Source: Adineta ricciae (Eukaryota > Rotifera > Eurotatoria > Adinetida > Adinetidae). Taken from it: 64,000 nucleotides of DNA. The notes below the pieces were generated by a model. That model had not been told where the DNA came from and did no database searches. It saw only the letters and a program-made list of their open reading frames with translations. The stretch spans positions 1 to 64,000 of the forward strand of contig CAJNOJ010000019.1 in assembly GCA_905250025.1 (NCBI GenBank), written 5' to 3'. The position numbers and the translations under genes were made by a program. The stretch's first letter is position 1; each line of letters opens with the position of its first letter. This document shows positions 12,333 to 25,659 of this stretch, one piece after another.

Positions 12333-13424
12333 GGATGAGAATTTCATGAGAATGACCTTTTCATCAGGTTCTCTTATTTGTACAGGAATGCTTTGTTACT
12401 TATGCAATCTCGTTCGAAACAATGCGTATATATGTGCGTAGCAAGGCAAAGCAAAGCAGTATTTTGTACATACGGCTGAATCCGCTATGTCGATGGCGAG
12501 GACGGTGATTCTTTTCTTTTTCTAATCAGATTCTTGCAATAGATATTTTCTTCTCTCTTTCTTTTTCGTTTGTGTGTGTGTGTTTTCTCATGGACAATAA
12601 CAAGAGTCATTTCTAGTCTTTTTGTGCGTTTAGAAATATGTTGACTGAAGATATAGAATTAGTTCTTGTTGGCTTTGTTCATTTTCGTTCGATCGATAAA
12701 AATAACTGTGAAGCACTTCTCACTTTCTTTGTCGTTCTCATTTCATTGTGATACAAAAGTTTGAGAGGAAAATTTCTTATTTTTTCGATCGTGCGATTCG
12801 TCTTTCTGTCTGTATGTTTATTGATTTTTCTATGTTGTTGATTGTGACTTTGTGACTTCAGTCAGATTGGTCATCGAACAGTGCTTCTTCAACATAGTTT
12901 GAAATACTTTTTTTCGTGGTTATTATAAGAGAAAATAAACATGTTTTATATTGAAAAAATATCCTTGTCATTTATGTAATTAATAATTAGTGTTGCTCAC
13001 GTCATTCCAAGCAATTAGCGAACAAGCTATCAGAAGAACAGATTAGTGGGCGCGAAATTTTTATGCCTTTTAAATACCACTATTATTTTTATTTAAAAAA
13101 AAAAGAAGAAGAATGTACAAGCACGTATAGGTAGGAAGAACGACGAAAGAGTAAATATAATATGAATGAGATTACTCATCGTATCTTTCGGAGAAGAAAA
13201 ATTTCATATACCTGAGATTAGAAGTTAGTAAAAATGGATTTTGGAAGCACAAATAATGTTTGATTATATTGCAAAAATGATTATATCGTTAGGCATAAAC
13301 AAACATTCATAAAAGAAAGAAAAAGAGATTCAATGAAAGACAAACAATGAATACAAGACACATGATTATTGTGAGCAGATAAAGAGAGAGAGAGAGAGAT
13401 AGAGATTGGTTGTATTTTACTTGT
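12333..13424. other. 3' UTRs between convergent PNRC-like and GIT genes
   Basis: The first 600 bases are U-rich and end in the likely polyadenylation signal AATAAA at 12934-12939, so they are read as the PNRC-like 3' UTR. The remainder holds an A-tract near 13095 and a (GA)n run at 13386-13400 just after the GIT stop codon. No coding signal. Confidence 0.5.
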
Positions 13425-16400
13425 TTATAGTTTTTGGTAAAGTCCAACAAGACTTTTCGTAGCTAAGGCAATATTGTAACAATCATCAATGATGAATTGA
13501 ATTTGTTCGGTGCGACTGGTACTATTCGGCATTGGAAGCTTTTCTTTTAACGTCGCATGAGCAAGAAGTTGTTGAGCACTTGAGTTTAATAAATCAAGAT
13601 TGGTTCGTATGTCTTCGGTTAATGAAAGCTAAAAATAAAGAATACATAAGATAACTCAAGGAATTGGATGTTTTTGTTACTCTATCGAATAGACGAATCA
13701 TATCTTGAACAGAACTATTGATTCTGTCGGCACATGTGACATAGCTAAAGAACAGGAAGATGAAAGTTTATCGTTTTTCATGCGTAGAATATTTACCGAT
13801 CGGATTGATTTTCTTTAATTAAACTAAATAATTCGGCAATTCGATGAGTAATTTTTCTTGTTCGTTTATCTATATCAGCGCTTGATTCAGTTTGTCCGGT
13901 TGATCCTAAAGTAATTCATTTGACTATTTCATAGTGTCGAATTGCTGAAGTACCTTTTCGTGTTTGAACTGATGGTGAAACAACTTTATTTCGTCCGCCT
14001 GAACATGAACGAGCGCGGCCGTTACTTGTTGGAATAGCCGATTTTTGTCCTGAATTAGCGTTTGTTGCTGGAGATTTGGAAATTGGAACTTCAATATTTG
14101 TTGCATTTATGTAATCTGTTGAACGAAATGCTCGAGCAGTACTCAATCCATTAGTTGAGTCATCTTCTGCTTGAGGAAACCGCTGCATACTACGGCTGGA
14201 TCTAAATAAAGAATATAATGGTCAAATTAACGTGCACAAATTACCTTTTATCATGGGCAAGTGATGTTTGTCGAATAATATGGGTTCCTGGACTAAAATT
14301 TCCAAAGGAAAATGAATAACTAAGACAAATTTCAAGGATCAACTTTACTTGTCAGGATCTTCCACAACTGTTGTGTTATCATAGTCACTTTCCACAATTG
14401 GACTTGATTGACGACTATGATTATCAAATAACTGTTGAATTGACTAAAGCAAGAGAAGTGATCTTTAGATTATTTAGATCTAGGTAGATAGATAACGTCT
14501 ACTTTATTGATAATTCGGTTGGTGTCGTCGCCATTGATCATGCCTGATGTATGAACTTCCATATGTGAACAGGAGATATTGTTGTCATGATTTGTAATGA
14601 CATCGTTCGAAACTTGAAAGTCTACTTTATTCAGCAAGCTCTCGTCGAGTAAACGTTGAATCTAATTAAATAAACAATAAAGGATGAGTTTTCGTTCCAA
14701 TCATTTCGAACACAAACTATTACCATTTGATGCAAAACAGCTAATTCATTTTTCAGATCTATATGAGCGCATGCTAAATATTTCAGTTGAAGTTCAGTAT
14801 TAGCAACACGTGATTTTAAATCATTAGAACGATGATTGCGCGGCATTTCATCATTGGATATTTCCGAAAAATTCATACTCTAAGAAATGAGTATTGATTG
14901 AATTAAACAAACGAGAAACAAGAAAGATTTTCTCTTACTCCGCTTGGCGATTGTAATGAACCATCGGCAAAATGTTCTTTAGAAGAATCACCTGTTAACG
15001 GCTAAAATAAATTCCATAGATGAAAACATAAAACTGAATGGCAATTCGAAGTTCGATGCTACTTTTTTCGCTTTCTTATGCATTTTAGAACGTTTTTGTT
15101 GTTCGTTTGGAGGTAAACTACTATAATCTTCATCCGATGCTACTTTATCATATAGTGGTTCATCATCTGAATCAATAAATGCATTAATTAGTGCCGCTGT
15201 CGACGACATTATCGATTGTCCATTCGCATGTAACATATCTTGTGTTGATACAGATGCGTTATTATTAGTGATATTGGTTTGATTATGCTGTCGAGGTAGA
15301 GTGTGAACTACATAGAAATCGAAATGAATTCAACTGCAGTTAGTTATAAAAAGTAGAAATACATTTTGATGATGAACCAGGTGAAACTGGTGATTGTTGA
15401 ACAATTCCATGATATCGACGACGAACTTCATTTAATATATCGTAAATGAAAGTGGTGAATTCCCTAGGACCGTAGCGAGCAAGTTTTTGGCGACCCTATG
15501 AAAAGAATTTGAATGATTCGATGAATCATCGACTGGTAATTTTGGGTACCTGATTGCGCGTTGCAGAAAATGCAGGATTAACGGGTAGGAATGGTACAAC
15601 ATGCAGAGGTATTAAAGCTTTATCCACTTGAGCATGCCAAGCTAGATAAATGGGTAGGTGGTGAGAAACACAAAGAGGCTCAAAACTTTATGTTTTACTT
15701 GTATTCAGTTCTCTACGTTCTACTTCATCGAATACATCCATTGCTAAGTCTTCGAATAATTGATCGGGTAACTAACAAAAATGCAACAATAGCATTTTGT
15801 GTTTTCCGTAACAAAGTTTTTTTTTACCTGTTGTAGTTTCTTTCGCGCTAGAAGTGCTTGATCGGATATATCGAGACTGTGATTAAAAAAGAAGACAATC
15901 AGAATTGTATTTCACGCTGTTCAACATACTTTTCGTTGAGTTCGGGGAGATTAATATGCACCCCAGTTTTATGATCTGGTCGCTTTCCTCCAATAAAACA
16001 CGTAAGACGATCGGTTAATTCATATTGAAGTTCAACTAGACGGTCAGCGAGATCGGAATAGCCATTTGCGCGTGCATGTTCTTCTGGCGACACTCCCGAG
16101 CTGTCAATGGCTGCTGGATCACCACCAAAAATACACAGTAACTAAACAATACTAAGTAGATACGTGTTACATGTATGCTAACACTCACTTCAATTTGATT
16201 TTGTTGACCACGGCTGGCTGCGACGTGAACTGATGATGTTCCTGTTTCCTAGAACAGAAACAACGAAGATATTTGAGAATAAGATCGTTTCAATTGAAAT
16301 TTACTGGATTTTTGTAATTTGGATCGGCACCTTGAGAAAGAAATCGTAAGCATGTAACAATATTATCTGTTCGTGCAATGGAATGTAATTGCTAAAAGAG

Positions 16401-16985
16401 AAGAAAGTAAACATTTAATTTCAAAGTCCAATTGTTCGTACCAAATGTAAATCTTCGAATGTTCCATTGGTTTCCTCCTTTAAACGATTGATATAAGCCA
16501 TTTGTTGATATTTTGTTCGAATAAAATCTGCTTTAACCCTTAAACGACAAACACACGATATTCAGATAATACAAGCGATATTTCATACGGTAAAGAATCT
16601 TTCGCCGATGGTTTTTTCCTTGGTAATTTATTTTGTGGATCAAGTAAACCATATTCCCAGACGAGATTAGCACCATTAGAACTTAGTTCTTGAATCAGCT
16701 ATATGAGAAGAGATAAAAAGATTTCAGATACAAAACTTAATACTTTACATTCAATTGACACGGTGGCCAATAACTTCGTTTGAATGATTTTATTTGCGAA
16801 ATGTGTCGACCAAGACTTAAATGAACGCTACAACATTCATCACATAACAACACACCGTGATTGATTGAGCACCATTCCGGTCCTAAACATACATACGTTA
16901 GATTGAGCAAAACTCCTACAGGTCACTCACCACTTTGTCCACAATCGTGACATTCTTTAGCTGTTGTTTCAGAACCTTTCGGCAT
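13425..16985 (-). CDS. GIT: ArfGAP scaffold protein GIT
   Basis: GIT proteins pair with PIX Rac/Cdc42 exchange factors, bind paxillin and regulate Arf6 at focal adhesions and synapses. The start MPKGSETTAKECHDCG at 16985 opens an ArfGAP zinc finger (C12, C15, C32, C35). It is followed by ankyrin repeats (SSVHVAASRGQQNQIELLC; GVSPEEHARANGYSDLADRL). The Spa2-homology repeats include LARKKLQQLPDQLFEDLAMD and YDKVASDEDYSSLPP. A coiled coil comes next, then a C-terminal helical bundle with LALTEDIRTNLDLL-type helices ending in IALATKSLVGLYQKL. Domain order and roughly 700-residue length match animal GIT1/2. The odd point is residue 40: the invariant catalytic arginine of CSVHRSLG is leucine (codon 16818-16820), so GAP activity is probably lost. 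About 15 exons. Confidence 0.92.
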
Positions 16986-17680
16986 TGTATTAACCATTCA
17001 TCTAAAACTGAGTTCAAAACAAAACTGATATATAATTACTTTTTTTTTGTCTTCTTTTCCGTTCGTGTCCTTTTTTTATTTTTAAATAAACACATCATGT
17101 ATGCACAACTATATGATGGGTGAAAATGATAAATAGATCTTTTTATCTCTCACATGAACAAGTCGAGAAAAACAAAACAAACGAAAAAAGAGAAAACATG
17201 ATAAAATGATACACATATTCAAAGAGAAAGAACGAGAGACTTCATCACTTGTTCTCCTTCTCTCCCTCTCTCTCAATCACGGTTGATCGCTAATTTTTGT
17301 TGGGTGCAAAAAACAACAAGCAAATTCAGTTTACAAGGTAGAAAGCAAGAGTTGTATGCATATTTCCTTTCCTAGACATGGAAGAAGAGAAAGAGAAAAC
17401 GAACTGATATTTGTGCTGTTCTTTTCTTTTTCTTCGATAGAAGTCTATCGAACGATCTTTTAACCGAGAAGAAAACAAATAACCAAAACAGTAACGGAAA
17501 ACGAACAAAAAGTAGCAGTTTTTTATCAAGGCGAAAAAAATGCATATGTACATTAGGTTAGAAGAGAAACACTAAAAAAAGACAAAACAAAAGATATTTC
17601 GACATAGGCATTGTTCTATTGTCGACGTGTTCGTTTCTAAAAAGAGGAGAAAACAAATTTCCATGTGAATGTTATTGCAT
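16986..17680. other. Intergenic between GIT and the Ser/Thr-rich gene
   Basis: Contains the GIT promoter and 5' UTR side and the 3' end of the upstream minus-strand gene. Pyrimidine and purine tracts, for example CTCTCTCCCTCTCTCTC near 17255-17275. No coding region supported. Confidence 0.4.
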
Positions 17681-20600
17681 TCATCGAATTACCCGATCGT
17701 TTGTTCGATTCAATGGATCACCATCACATAATTTCGGATATTCAATTTCAAAATAATGAAATAATTTGTCCAGATTATCAGCGGAGATTTTCGATAAACC
17801 GTTTTGGACTAGTATTTCTTTCGTTTCACGTACCGATTTGTAAAACTCATCTTGAGATAGTATCACACCGCTCTACAACAAATCAATACATATCGATGAC
17901 ATTCAACAATCATCCGATCGTTTCATCTTAGAAGGGAAATTTGAGAATCGAATCTCTTTGTTGAGCACGTCAAATTAATAATGTATGTGAAACTTACGAC
18001 AAGATTGGCTTGAATAGAATCAAATCGAGCTGATAAATTTTGTTGACAATTAACGTCAAGAAAACGGAAACCATATTGAGAGAGAACATTGTGAAGAAGC
18101 CTGTAAAGAGAATGACGTTGAATTGCCAGGAATGAAGACCTATCTCTTACGCGTCAGCAGCGACTCTCCAATTCTCATCATTGGATGAACTCTCATCTAG
18201 AGAATGACCATTGCGTTTCTTTGACAAATTATCTAAATTCAAGAGAACATAATTTTATCAGCAAACGAATGTTTATCGACTACTTTTAAGAATTTGTTCA
18301 TGATCTCCAGTACTGTTCTCATTATTATCAATACATTGAATGGATTTATCTTTCATCAATGGTCGCGTCGTTGATGTTGATATCAATGAAGTTGCTATGG
18401 TTTTGATCGAATTTGAATAATTATTCGGCTGTGTCGGACTACTGCGTTGAATCGAAATATTGTTCGGAGAAGATATATCAAGTTCATTCGATGATGTTGT
18501 TGAATCATTGAGTTGTTGTTGTTGTTGTCGAGATAATACATGTAGGTTCGATGTTTTATTATCGGAAAGTACTGTCGGTAAAGTGTGCTGTTGAGTAAAA
18601 CGAGAAGACGTGGATGGAAAAAGTGATGAGTTAGTATTATTATTTGTTGTTTCAGCCGCTGTTGAATGATTGTTTATGATTAACGGTACATTCGTCGAAA
18701 GTGTTAAAGAAGTCGTGCTCGATACAGTAGTTAAACGCTGTTGGACATCATGAGGAGTCTCAAGAGAATCACTTGGACTTGGACGAGGCATGATGGCTCG
18801 TTCCTAAAATACATTATACATAAGTTTATATGCAATAAACATTCTAAAAAGTATAGACTAATCAAATGAAGAGCAATACGTGTCAACGTCTTTTTCTCAA
18901 GATCCATTTAACGAATGAACAGTCGAAGTTTCGTTGAGAATTGTACATACCTTATTTCTCTTCTTTGTCGTTTTGAAGCAAGCAACTACGGAAACTGATC
19001 CACTGGTTGTCGCTGTACTATGCGTTGGTTTAGGTTCGTAACACATGCTAGCAGCAGTCGCAACTGATATTGGTTTAGCATCAGCTTTTATTGTCGAAGA
19101 TGTCGGATTAGTTGTAGCACGTACACGAAAGACAGGCACATCTGCAAACAAATGAGCATTATCTAGGTAAACATTACCTTTTCACGAAACATACTAGGAT
19201 TCATTGATGTCATTCGGTATATCATTGGGCCATGTGTTGTTGATGGACGTTGTTGAAAATGAAGAGACATTGATTTTGATAGATCATCACTTTTTGCGCT
19301 TGTAGTCGTATTTGATGAAGAGTTATTTGCTAGAAAATATTGGAAATGTATGAAAATATTTACAATGTTAGATGAATATACGAACCATGAGTACTATTGT
19401 TAGACGAATAAACTGGAAGAACTTTTGCGATAGGTCGCAGGATCTTACCGACAGGTTTATCTGTTGGTGTTGTGCTTGACGAACGTCTCCGTGGTTTATG
19501 TAAATTGGGTGATGTAGTTATGGTTACTTCTTGTGCTGCTTGAGGAATTTGATCAGTAGAACAAGTTGTTAAAGTTGATAGAGGACGAATTGTTGTTGTT
19601 GTTGAACGAGATTCATTAGATGTTCGGGATGGAATCACAATTTGAACATTCTTTGGTAGTGTTGGCGTTAGTTTCACTAATTTGACAGGACTGTTATTAA
19701 CAAGGCATTGTTGTGAGTGTTGATTAGGAGAATTGCCTGTTGCTGCCGTCGTCGATGGCGATACAAGAATGATTTTTGTATTACCAATTTGAATGTTCGT
19801 TGTTGGTTTCGGCACAACAGTTTGTATATTCAATACACGTGGAGTAACAAACAATGTCGACGGCTTTGATAGATCTGTTGATGGATTCGGCTGAATCACA
19901 ATTGGTTGCTTTAGAGGTGATGATTGCTGCATCGAGTTTCGTAATTCACTGGCAGTTGATGAGAGTAATGCAAGATCAGTACGATAAAAATCAGACGATG
20001 ATGTAGTGGTCGAAGTTTTTGCAGTAGATGTATTCTAGAAAGAAAAAATGAAGGAAGCATCCGAGATTAGAAGTCTCCGTTCTCGATGTAAATCGACTTA
20101 CATTAGTATTAACTGTATTTGTTACTGCTTTTGATTCTGTAGTTGTATTAACACCATTACCGGGCGTACCAGTAATCATGTTAACAATAAATGGTGCATT
20201 ATGAAGCAGTGTTATGGCAACAAGTCTATCAACAGTTTCGCGAACAATTTCTTCGATGTTCTCTGTTGAAGATTCTGTCTGTTCAAGGGATTCATTAGGC
20301 GATTGATGATGTTCATCATGATGATTGTTCATGTCATCTTCATTCGATAGATCAAGATCATCGGTAAATTCATCGTTATTCGAACTGAATGATTTACTTC
20401 GGTTTTGATTTGATGTCGTTCGTTTTGGATTAGTAAAATGCTGATTAACACGTTTCCGTGCTGCTTTAAATGAACGATTTGATTGAGATGTTAACGAACT
20501 TGGATGTGATGAGGGTAATACGGTAGACACCGTAGATCGCTGTTGCTGTTGGGATTGTACAGCTTTGGATGAGGATAATATTGTTGTCGAACGTGTTTGA

Positions 20601-21514
20601 GAATAGTGAGGCGGAGATGATGACGGTGACGTCGAATTGGATTGACCATTGACACGAAGAAGTTCCTTCTGAACAACTTCAATTAGCGTATCTAAACTTG
20701 ATTTACGTTTGGTAGCTTGCTTCGCACGAACTAGACGAATCACTTTTGAACCTACAAAATACGACAATTATTTGAACAAGTGTTCTCACAAAGGAAAGCT
20801 ATATCTTTAACTTTCTCTCTCTCTCTCTTCTTCCTCTCGAACGAATTCTAACAATAGTATTAAATTTCCTCTCACCATTGAGATCTGTATTAGCAAAATT
20901 TGTAAAATTTTGTTTTGTTGATTGCTGTTGAGTATTATTTCCGATACTATCATCATTATCTATAATAAAAACAATCCACGAAACTCTTCCTTTCTATCAT
21001 AGCATTGCTTTTTCTTCGTACTTAGTTTGGTTGTCTGTGGAGTTTGCATCATCGTTGTCGTTGGGCTTGTTTGTAAAACACATTCAGTTAAATTAACATA
21101 ATTATTATTATTACTATTATTCGAAGAATGATGAACAACTGTTGGACATATATAATTCGTCTCCATATCCCAGTTCATAGTTGAAGAAGTACTAAATTGA
21201 AATGTACAAAAATCGACATATCGTAACAACTAGTAGACGAGTTATTAACCTTGATGATAACTGTTCGTCGTAAGGTGTATGTTTTGCTTCGGATGTCTGT
21301 CGTTCTTGTGTTATAGTAAGTGTATCTTGCAGTACAGGTAGAAGAGTTAATTTATCGTCAGTAATGTTACCTTGAGCGCCAAATGCAGAACAAGAATTTA
21401 CTCCTTAAAGAAAAACACGAAATTGTTTCAACGAATCTGCGGCTGAACGTGTTCTTCCTTACCCATATTCTTGATTGTAGCCGTTGAACGACATTGCAAA
21501 GTCTCATTTTCCAT
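17681..21514 (-). CDS. Large Ser/Thr/Asn/Gln-rich nuclear-type protein, family not recognised
   Basis: I do not recognise this gene. From MENETLQCRSTATIKNMG at 21514, about 11 exons give roughly 950 residues dominated by Ser, Thr, Asn and Gln, with a Q-run (RQQQQQLND) and short basic blocks (AARKRVNQHF, NLHKPRRRSSS). One compact piece (GSKVIRLVRAKQATKRKSS, then LDTLIEVVQKELLRVNG) looks helical and basic. The only globular-looking part is the C-terminus, VAADALLHNVLSQYGFRFLD to DEFYKSVRETKEILVQNG and LDKLFHYFEIEYPKL, ending at 17681. Composition resembles transcription or chromatin scaffold proteins, but no zinc finger, homeobox or bromodomain is visible. Splice joins in the low-complexity part are tentative. 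Confidence 0.6.
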
Positions 21515-22469
21515 ATCCTCATTCCTGGATATTAGGTTTTGAAGGACATTAATTTCGACTTAATTCAGTGACAATATATGAACAATAAAATAGTTCTTTT
21601 TTTAATTTTTTTCAAAAATAGAAAATAGAGAAGCTAAGAGAAGAGAAAGATCGGAAAAGCGGTAAATAAACAAGCAAGTTAGAATATATATATATATATA
21701 TATATGGGCAAATGCAGTGTCGGTTATTCGCTTATACTCTCGTTCATTTCATTCGTCGACATGGCTGTCATTGTGATGGAGCATTCAGGGAGCTGAGTAA
21801 AACCTCGACACAGAATTCTCAATCTGATTTTCTCGACTAGAATATCAATTTCATGCTGAACTATTTCTTTCGATCAATTGAGAGTAAAATATACGTATTT
21901 GATTGTTGAAGAATTCTCGAACTGAGCAATAGAGGTCGCTAGGCGTTAGACACCTTGAGGAAACGTATGAAGATAAAATAAGCATGACCGATTACATCTA
22001 AGTGTGCCTTTTAGATAAGTTTGGAGAGAGATTTTTTGACGAAAATTCACTCGAAAGTTTAGTAATGAACACGAGAAAGAACGAAACGTACGATTGATGT
22101 TTTACAATGACATGTCTAGCGAAAGTGACAAAAACAAACAAAAAGAATGAATGTCAATTTCGTTGACAAGAGAGGTACACCCTTATAGATGATGCATACA
22201 GCGTGTTGAGAGTTAAGAAAATAGAAACGTATATATTGAGTTTCAATCAAAAAGATGATTACATGAAGAAATGAGCGGGGGAGTATATTGAAGTGAATTC
22301 ATCACTAAAGCATCGCCTGCTGTTTGTTAAAATGATTTTTTCAATACATTTCTAATCAGCCAAAAATTCGACAAAAGGGATGAATAAAATCGGATGAAAA
22401 GTCATGCCAATGAACTTTTATTATTTAAATCCATATTTCAAAGTTGAAATCGAGTCGATGCAAGTAAAA
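21515..22469. other. Intergenic with an (AT)n microsatellite
   Basis: Promoter side of the Ser/Thr-rich gene. An (AT)n run lies at 21684-21705. No open frame with protein-like composition, and no repeat pair noted. Confidence 0.4.
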
Positions 22470-23030
22470 TTACATGAATTCACTACTACTTCGTGAGTCT
22501 CTGTAGTTCAACGATTGTCGACGTGGTCGTGTTCGATACATAATTAACATCGCTGGTATCACACATAACAAAAGGAATATCAGAAGACTAATACATATAC
22601 TGGTCACGTATATGATACTCGCTTGGTCTGGTCGTATTAGTTTTGAGGCTTTGTTAACATCATCAGTGATATTCATGTTGTTGTCAGTGTCTAGGAACAT
22701 AGAGAGAATACGAGGCGAAAAAATCTTGTTGATTGATCATTAGAGAGCTTACCACCCTGCTGGTTCCAATGTTCAGATAAAATAAATAAGAAAAATGTTG
22801 ATGAAAAACGAAACAATTCTTAATAAAATGCGATAAGGAGTATGCGTAATTTGAGTTGATTCAAACGAATGAATGGCTTTTGTCTCTAATATTCATTAGA
22901 TCTCTAATGTAAATGATCTTTAGATTTTCATTTCATAAATGTCAAATCAATCAGAACCTGAGCAACTACTATTGATCTTACCTGAGAAACACGCACAGGT
23001 GGCCAATAGTAGATGGATACTAAGGAACAT
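22470..23030 (-). CDS. Small single-pass type I membrane protein, family unknown
   Basis: I do not recognise a family. The first exon (ending about 22982) gives a signal peptide, MFLSIHLLLATCACFS. It joins in frame across an intron of about 160 nt to ELFRFSS, then a short exon ending EHWNQQGD. The last exon gives a short N-glycosylation-like ectodomain (NMNITDD), a membrane segment (IIYVTSICISLLIFLLLCV then IPAMLIMY) and a basic cytoplasmic tail RTRPRRQSLNYRDSRSSSEF. The predicted product is about 110-115 residues. The membrane segment and last exon are well supported; the join of the first two exons is an inference from matching reading phase and AG acceptors. Confidence 0.55.
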
Positions 23031-23196
23031 AATTATATAAATGGCAAATATTGATCAAATGATTTCTTCTGTCTGGCATGATCATTATCGCATTTATCTG
23101 TAATAATGAGCAAAATAGATGTTACTCAGTGAGTAAATAAACTAGATAACACGTGGATAGCATATATTCAAGAATGTATTCATTTAAAGGAAAAGA

Positions 23197-25659
23197 ATGA
23201 CACCAATAGACTGGACGAATGTATCTAAAGCTGTAAAATTTATTCAACAATCAATCGGTAAGATCTTTTCTATTGAATACTATCGACAACTAATACTTAT
23301 TTTGTTATCTAGACATACAACGAGGTGGTGTACCTTCAGTTATTTCAACCAATGACGGCGGTGTGCTATCCGTTGCATCAAAGAGCTCGAGTTCCAAATC
23401 GTGTACCTTGCCATCGATTACTTCTACAAAGAGTAAGTTTAATATGTTCATCGATCTGAAAAGAGCACGTTATATGTTGACTTATTCTATGTAGATTCTC
23501 GCTTATCAACACCGTCATTCTCTTCAAGTGATGGAAAAGGTAAACGTCCACTATCATTTTCTCCGATGTCCGATTATTTACGATCTTGTTCGCAACAACA
23601 ACAATCGTTCATGGAGATTAATGTCATGCCAACAATTCAACAGTCAAACAATCCAACACCTCGAGTATAACTATCGGCTCATTTTTCTTCGCATACACTT
23701 TTCGTTGCTCTTTCTCAGATTCTTGCTCCATTGATCGAACCACAGGAAATTCAATGTCAATGGTGTGGTTGTGATCTGTTATTCTCGACACCGACACAAT
23801 TGACGGAAGTTCGTCATTTTTATTACTCAAAGACTAGATTTGCGTTTTGTTTTTTTTAACAAGCATATTCGGTCTGTTCATATCGATCGCACTGATTCTC
23901 GTACCTGGCATTGTCAATGGCAATCATGTACTCGCAGTCGAATGCCGTTCAAATCGCTTTATTCTCTCTTTCTCCATCTCCGAACTCATACGCAAGATCG
24001 ACCATTTCAATGTGCACACATTGGCTGCACAAAGTCATTTACACGAGCAGAGTATTTACGTTTGCACGAACGTTCGCATACAGGTCATAATTATTGAGAT
24101 TAAAGGAGTAACATACACCGACGTTTGTCAACATTTAGGTGAAAAACCATATCCATGCGAATATCCCGACTGTTCGAAGGCATTTAGCAATCCATCTGAT
24201 CGAACTAAGCATGTGAAACGGACACATTTGAATAAAGTTGATATTTTCCAATCCGACTTAATCGCAATACAACCGTTTGACGTTCTCATTTAGAAAGAAT
24301 ATGTATGTCAAATTCAAGGTTGTGGTAAATCGTATACAGATCCAAGTTCACTAAGAAAACATGTTAAAAGTACTCACGGTGAAGATGCATTCAAACAAAA
24401 GAAACATAAACGAACAGACGAAAACAATGATCGGCAATATCAGGATGCTAGAGGACCTTTTCCGGATACAGTTCCATCTTGGAATGTGAGAAATACTTGA
24501 TGATTTGATTTTAAACGTTTTTTTTTCTCGGATTAGATCAATGCACCGAATGTTTCCAATAATCAATCCAATGTTATGCTAGTAAATCAAGACTTCGATA
24601 ACGATGATGAAGAAGATGTAATTGTGGATCACAGTGCTGCACTTAATGTCGACGTAAACGATACCTTTTCTCATTCGTTCCAATCGTTGGCATTGTGCAA
24701 ATCTTTTTTTTTCTAGGCACTAGGAGAAAATTTAGGAGAACTATCTGTTGGCTGTAGCACTATGTTACCAGTGCATCGCATGCCAGTGATGAATCCTTTG
24801 AAACAACTTGCAAGAAAAGCAGTTCTACCAGCAATACATATCACTGGAGTTTGTGAGGCTATTGAAAATGAAACATTGTTGAACACAGATGAATGTTCAA
24901 ATGAAGTTCTTCGAACAAGTAATGTGATCAAGGAACGAATATCAAGTTGAAAAATAGTTTCATCCGATTTTTAGAACAACAACAACAACATCAAGTTGCA
25001 TTTCGTTCCATTCAAAATCATCGGATAAGTGCGCAGTCTGGTAGTACAGCATATGGCAGTATGAGAAGTGATTCAATGAATATTGAAAGTCCTCTTTTGC
25101 TTCCAAGTAACCACTCAAGCATGGTATGTTGTTTCTGAGTCAATTTCTCTTGTCTATCTATTTCTCTGTGTCAAGATATCTCTGGCTCCTCATCCAAGTG
25201 CATCACCATACGAATACGATTGTATACCAAATGAAAATATCAAGTAAAACTGGCATTCTTTGACATTTTGATAGAGTTTTTCATTTAGATACGAAACGCG
25301 AAGTCATAATGAACTGACCATTCCATCTTTTCAAAGTTCGCATGTATATTTCGAAAAAAATAACTAATTCTCGTTACTAACGTATAATCATGTCATATCT
25401 ATAGAGTCCTCTGCGACGTTCCAACGGTAGTTCTGAACAACTTCTTACTTTACCACGTGCAAGCTCTTCAATAAGCCATTTGAGTTCAATCTTCTCCAAT
25501 GAACTATCTCCATCGAGCAGCTTCTGTGTCAGTGCACTGTCAGGCGATGTTCATCAACGATCAACTTCGAACGCAACGAACCCTAAAACGGCACATCTAC
25601 TCTATTTCCTTCAAACACTTGACTATACTCCACATGTCGATAATGCAGATGCTTCGTAA
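23197..25659 (+). CDS. GLI: GLI/Ci-type five-zinc-finger transcription factor
   Basis: GLI proteins are the transcriptional outputs of Hedgehog signalling. Five consecutive C2H2 fingers are present. Finger 1 begins [12 protein letters not shown] and continues through LTEHIRSVHI. Finger 2 is [15 protein letters not shown] and finger 3 [20 protein letters not shown]. Finger 4 ([20 protein letters not shown]) and finger 5 ([19 protein letters not shown]) are nearly identical to the GLI consensus. [19 protein letters not shown] after finger 5 matches GLI KHVKTVHGPEAHVTKK rather than GLIS or ZIC. Introns interrupt the finger array, and one donor is the non-standard GTTCGT. The flanks are Ser-rich; the C-terminal half ends in [19 protein letters not shown]. 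About 11 exons. The protein is much shorter than vertebrate GLI. Confidence 0.88.
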
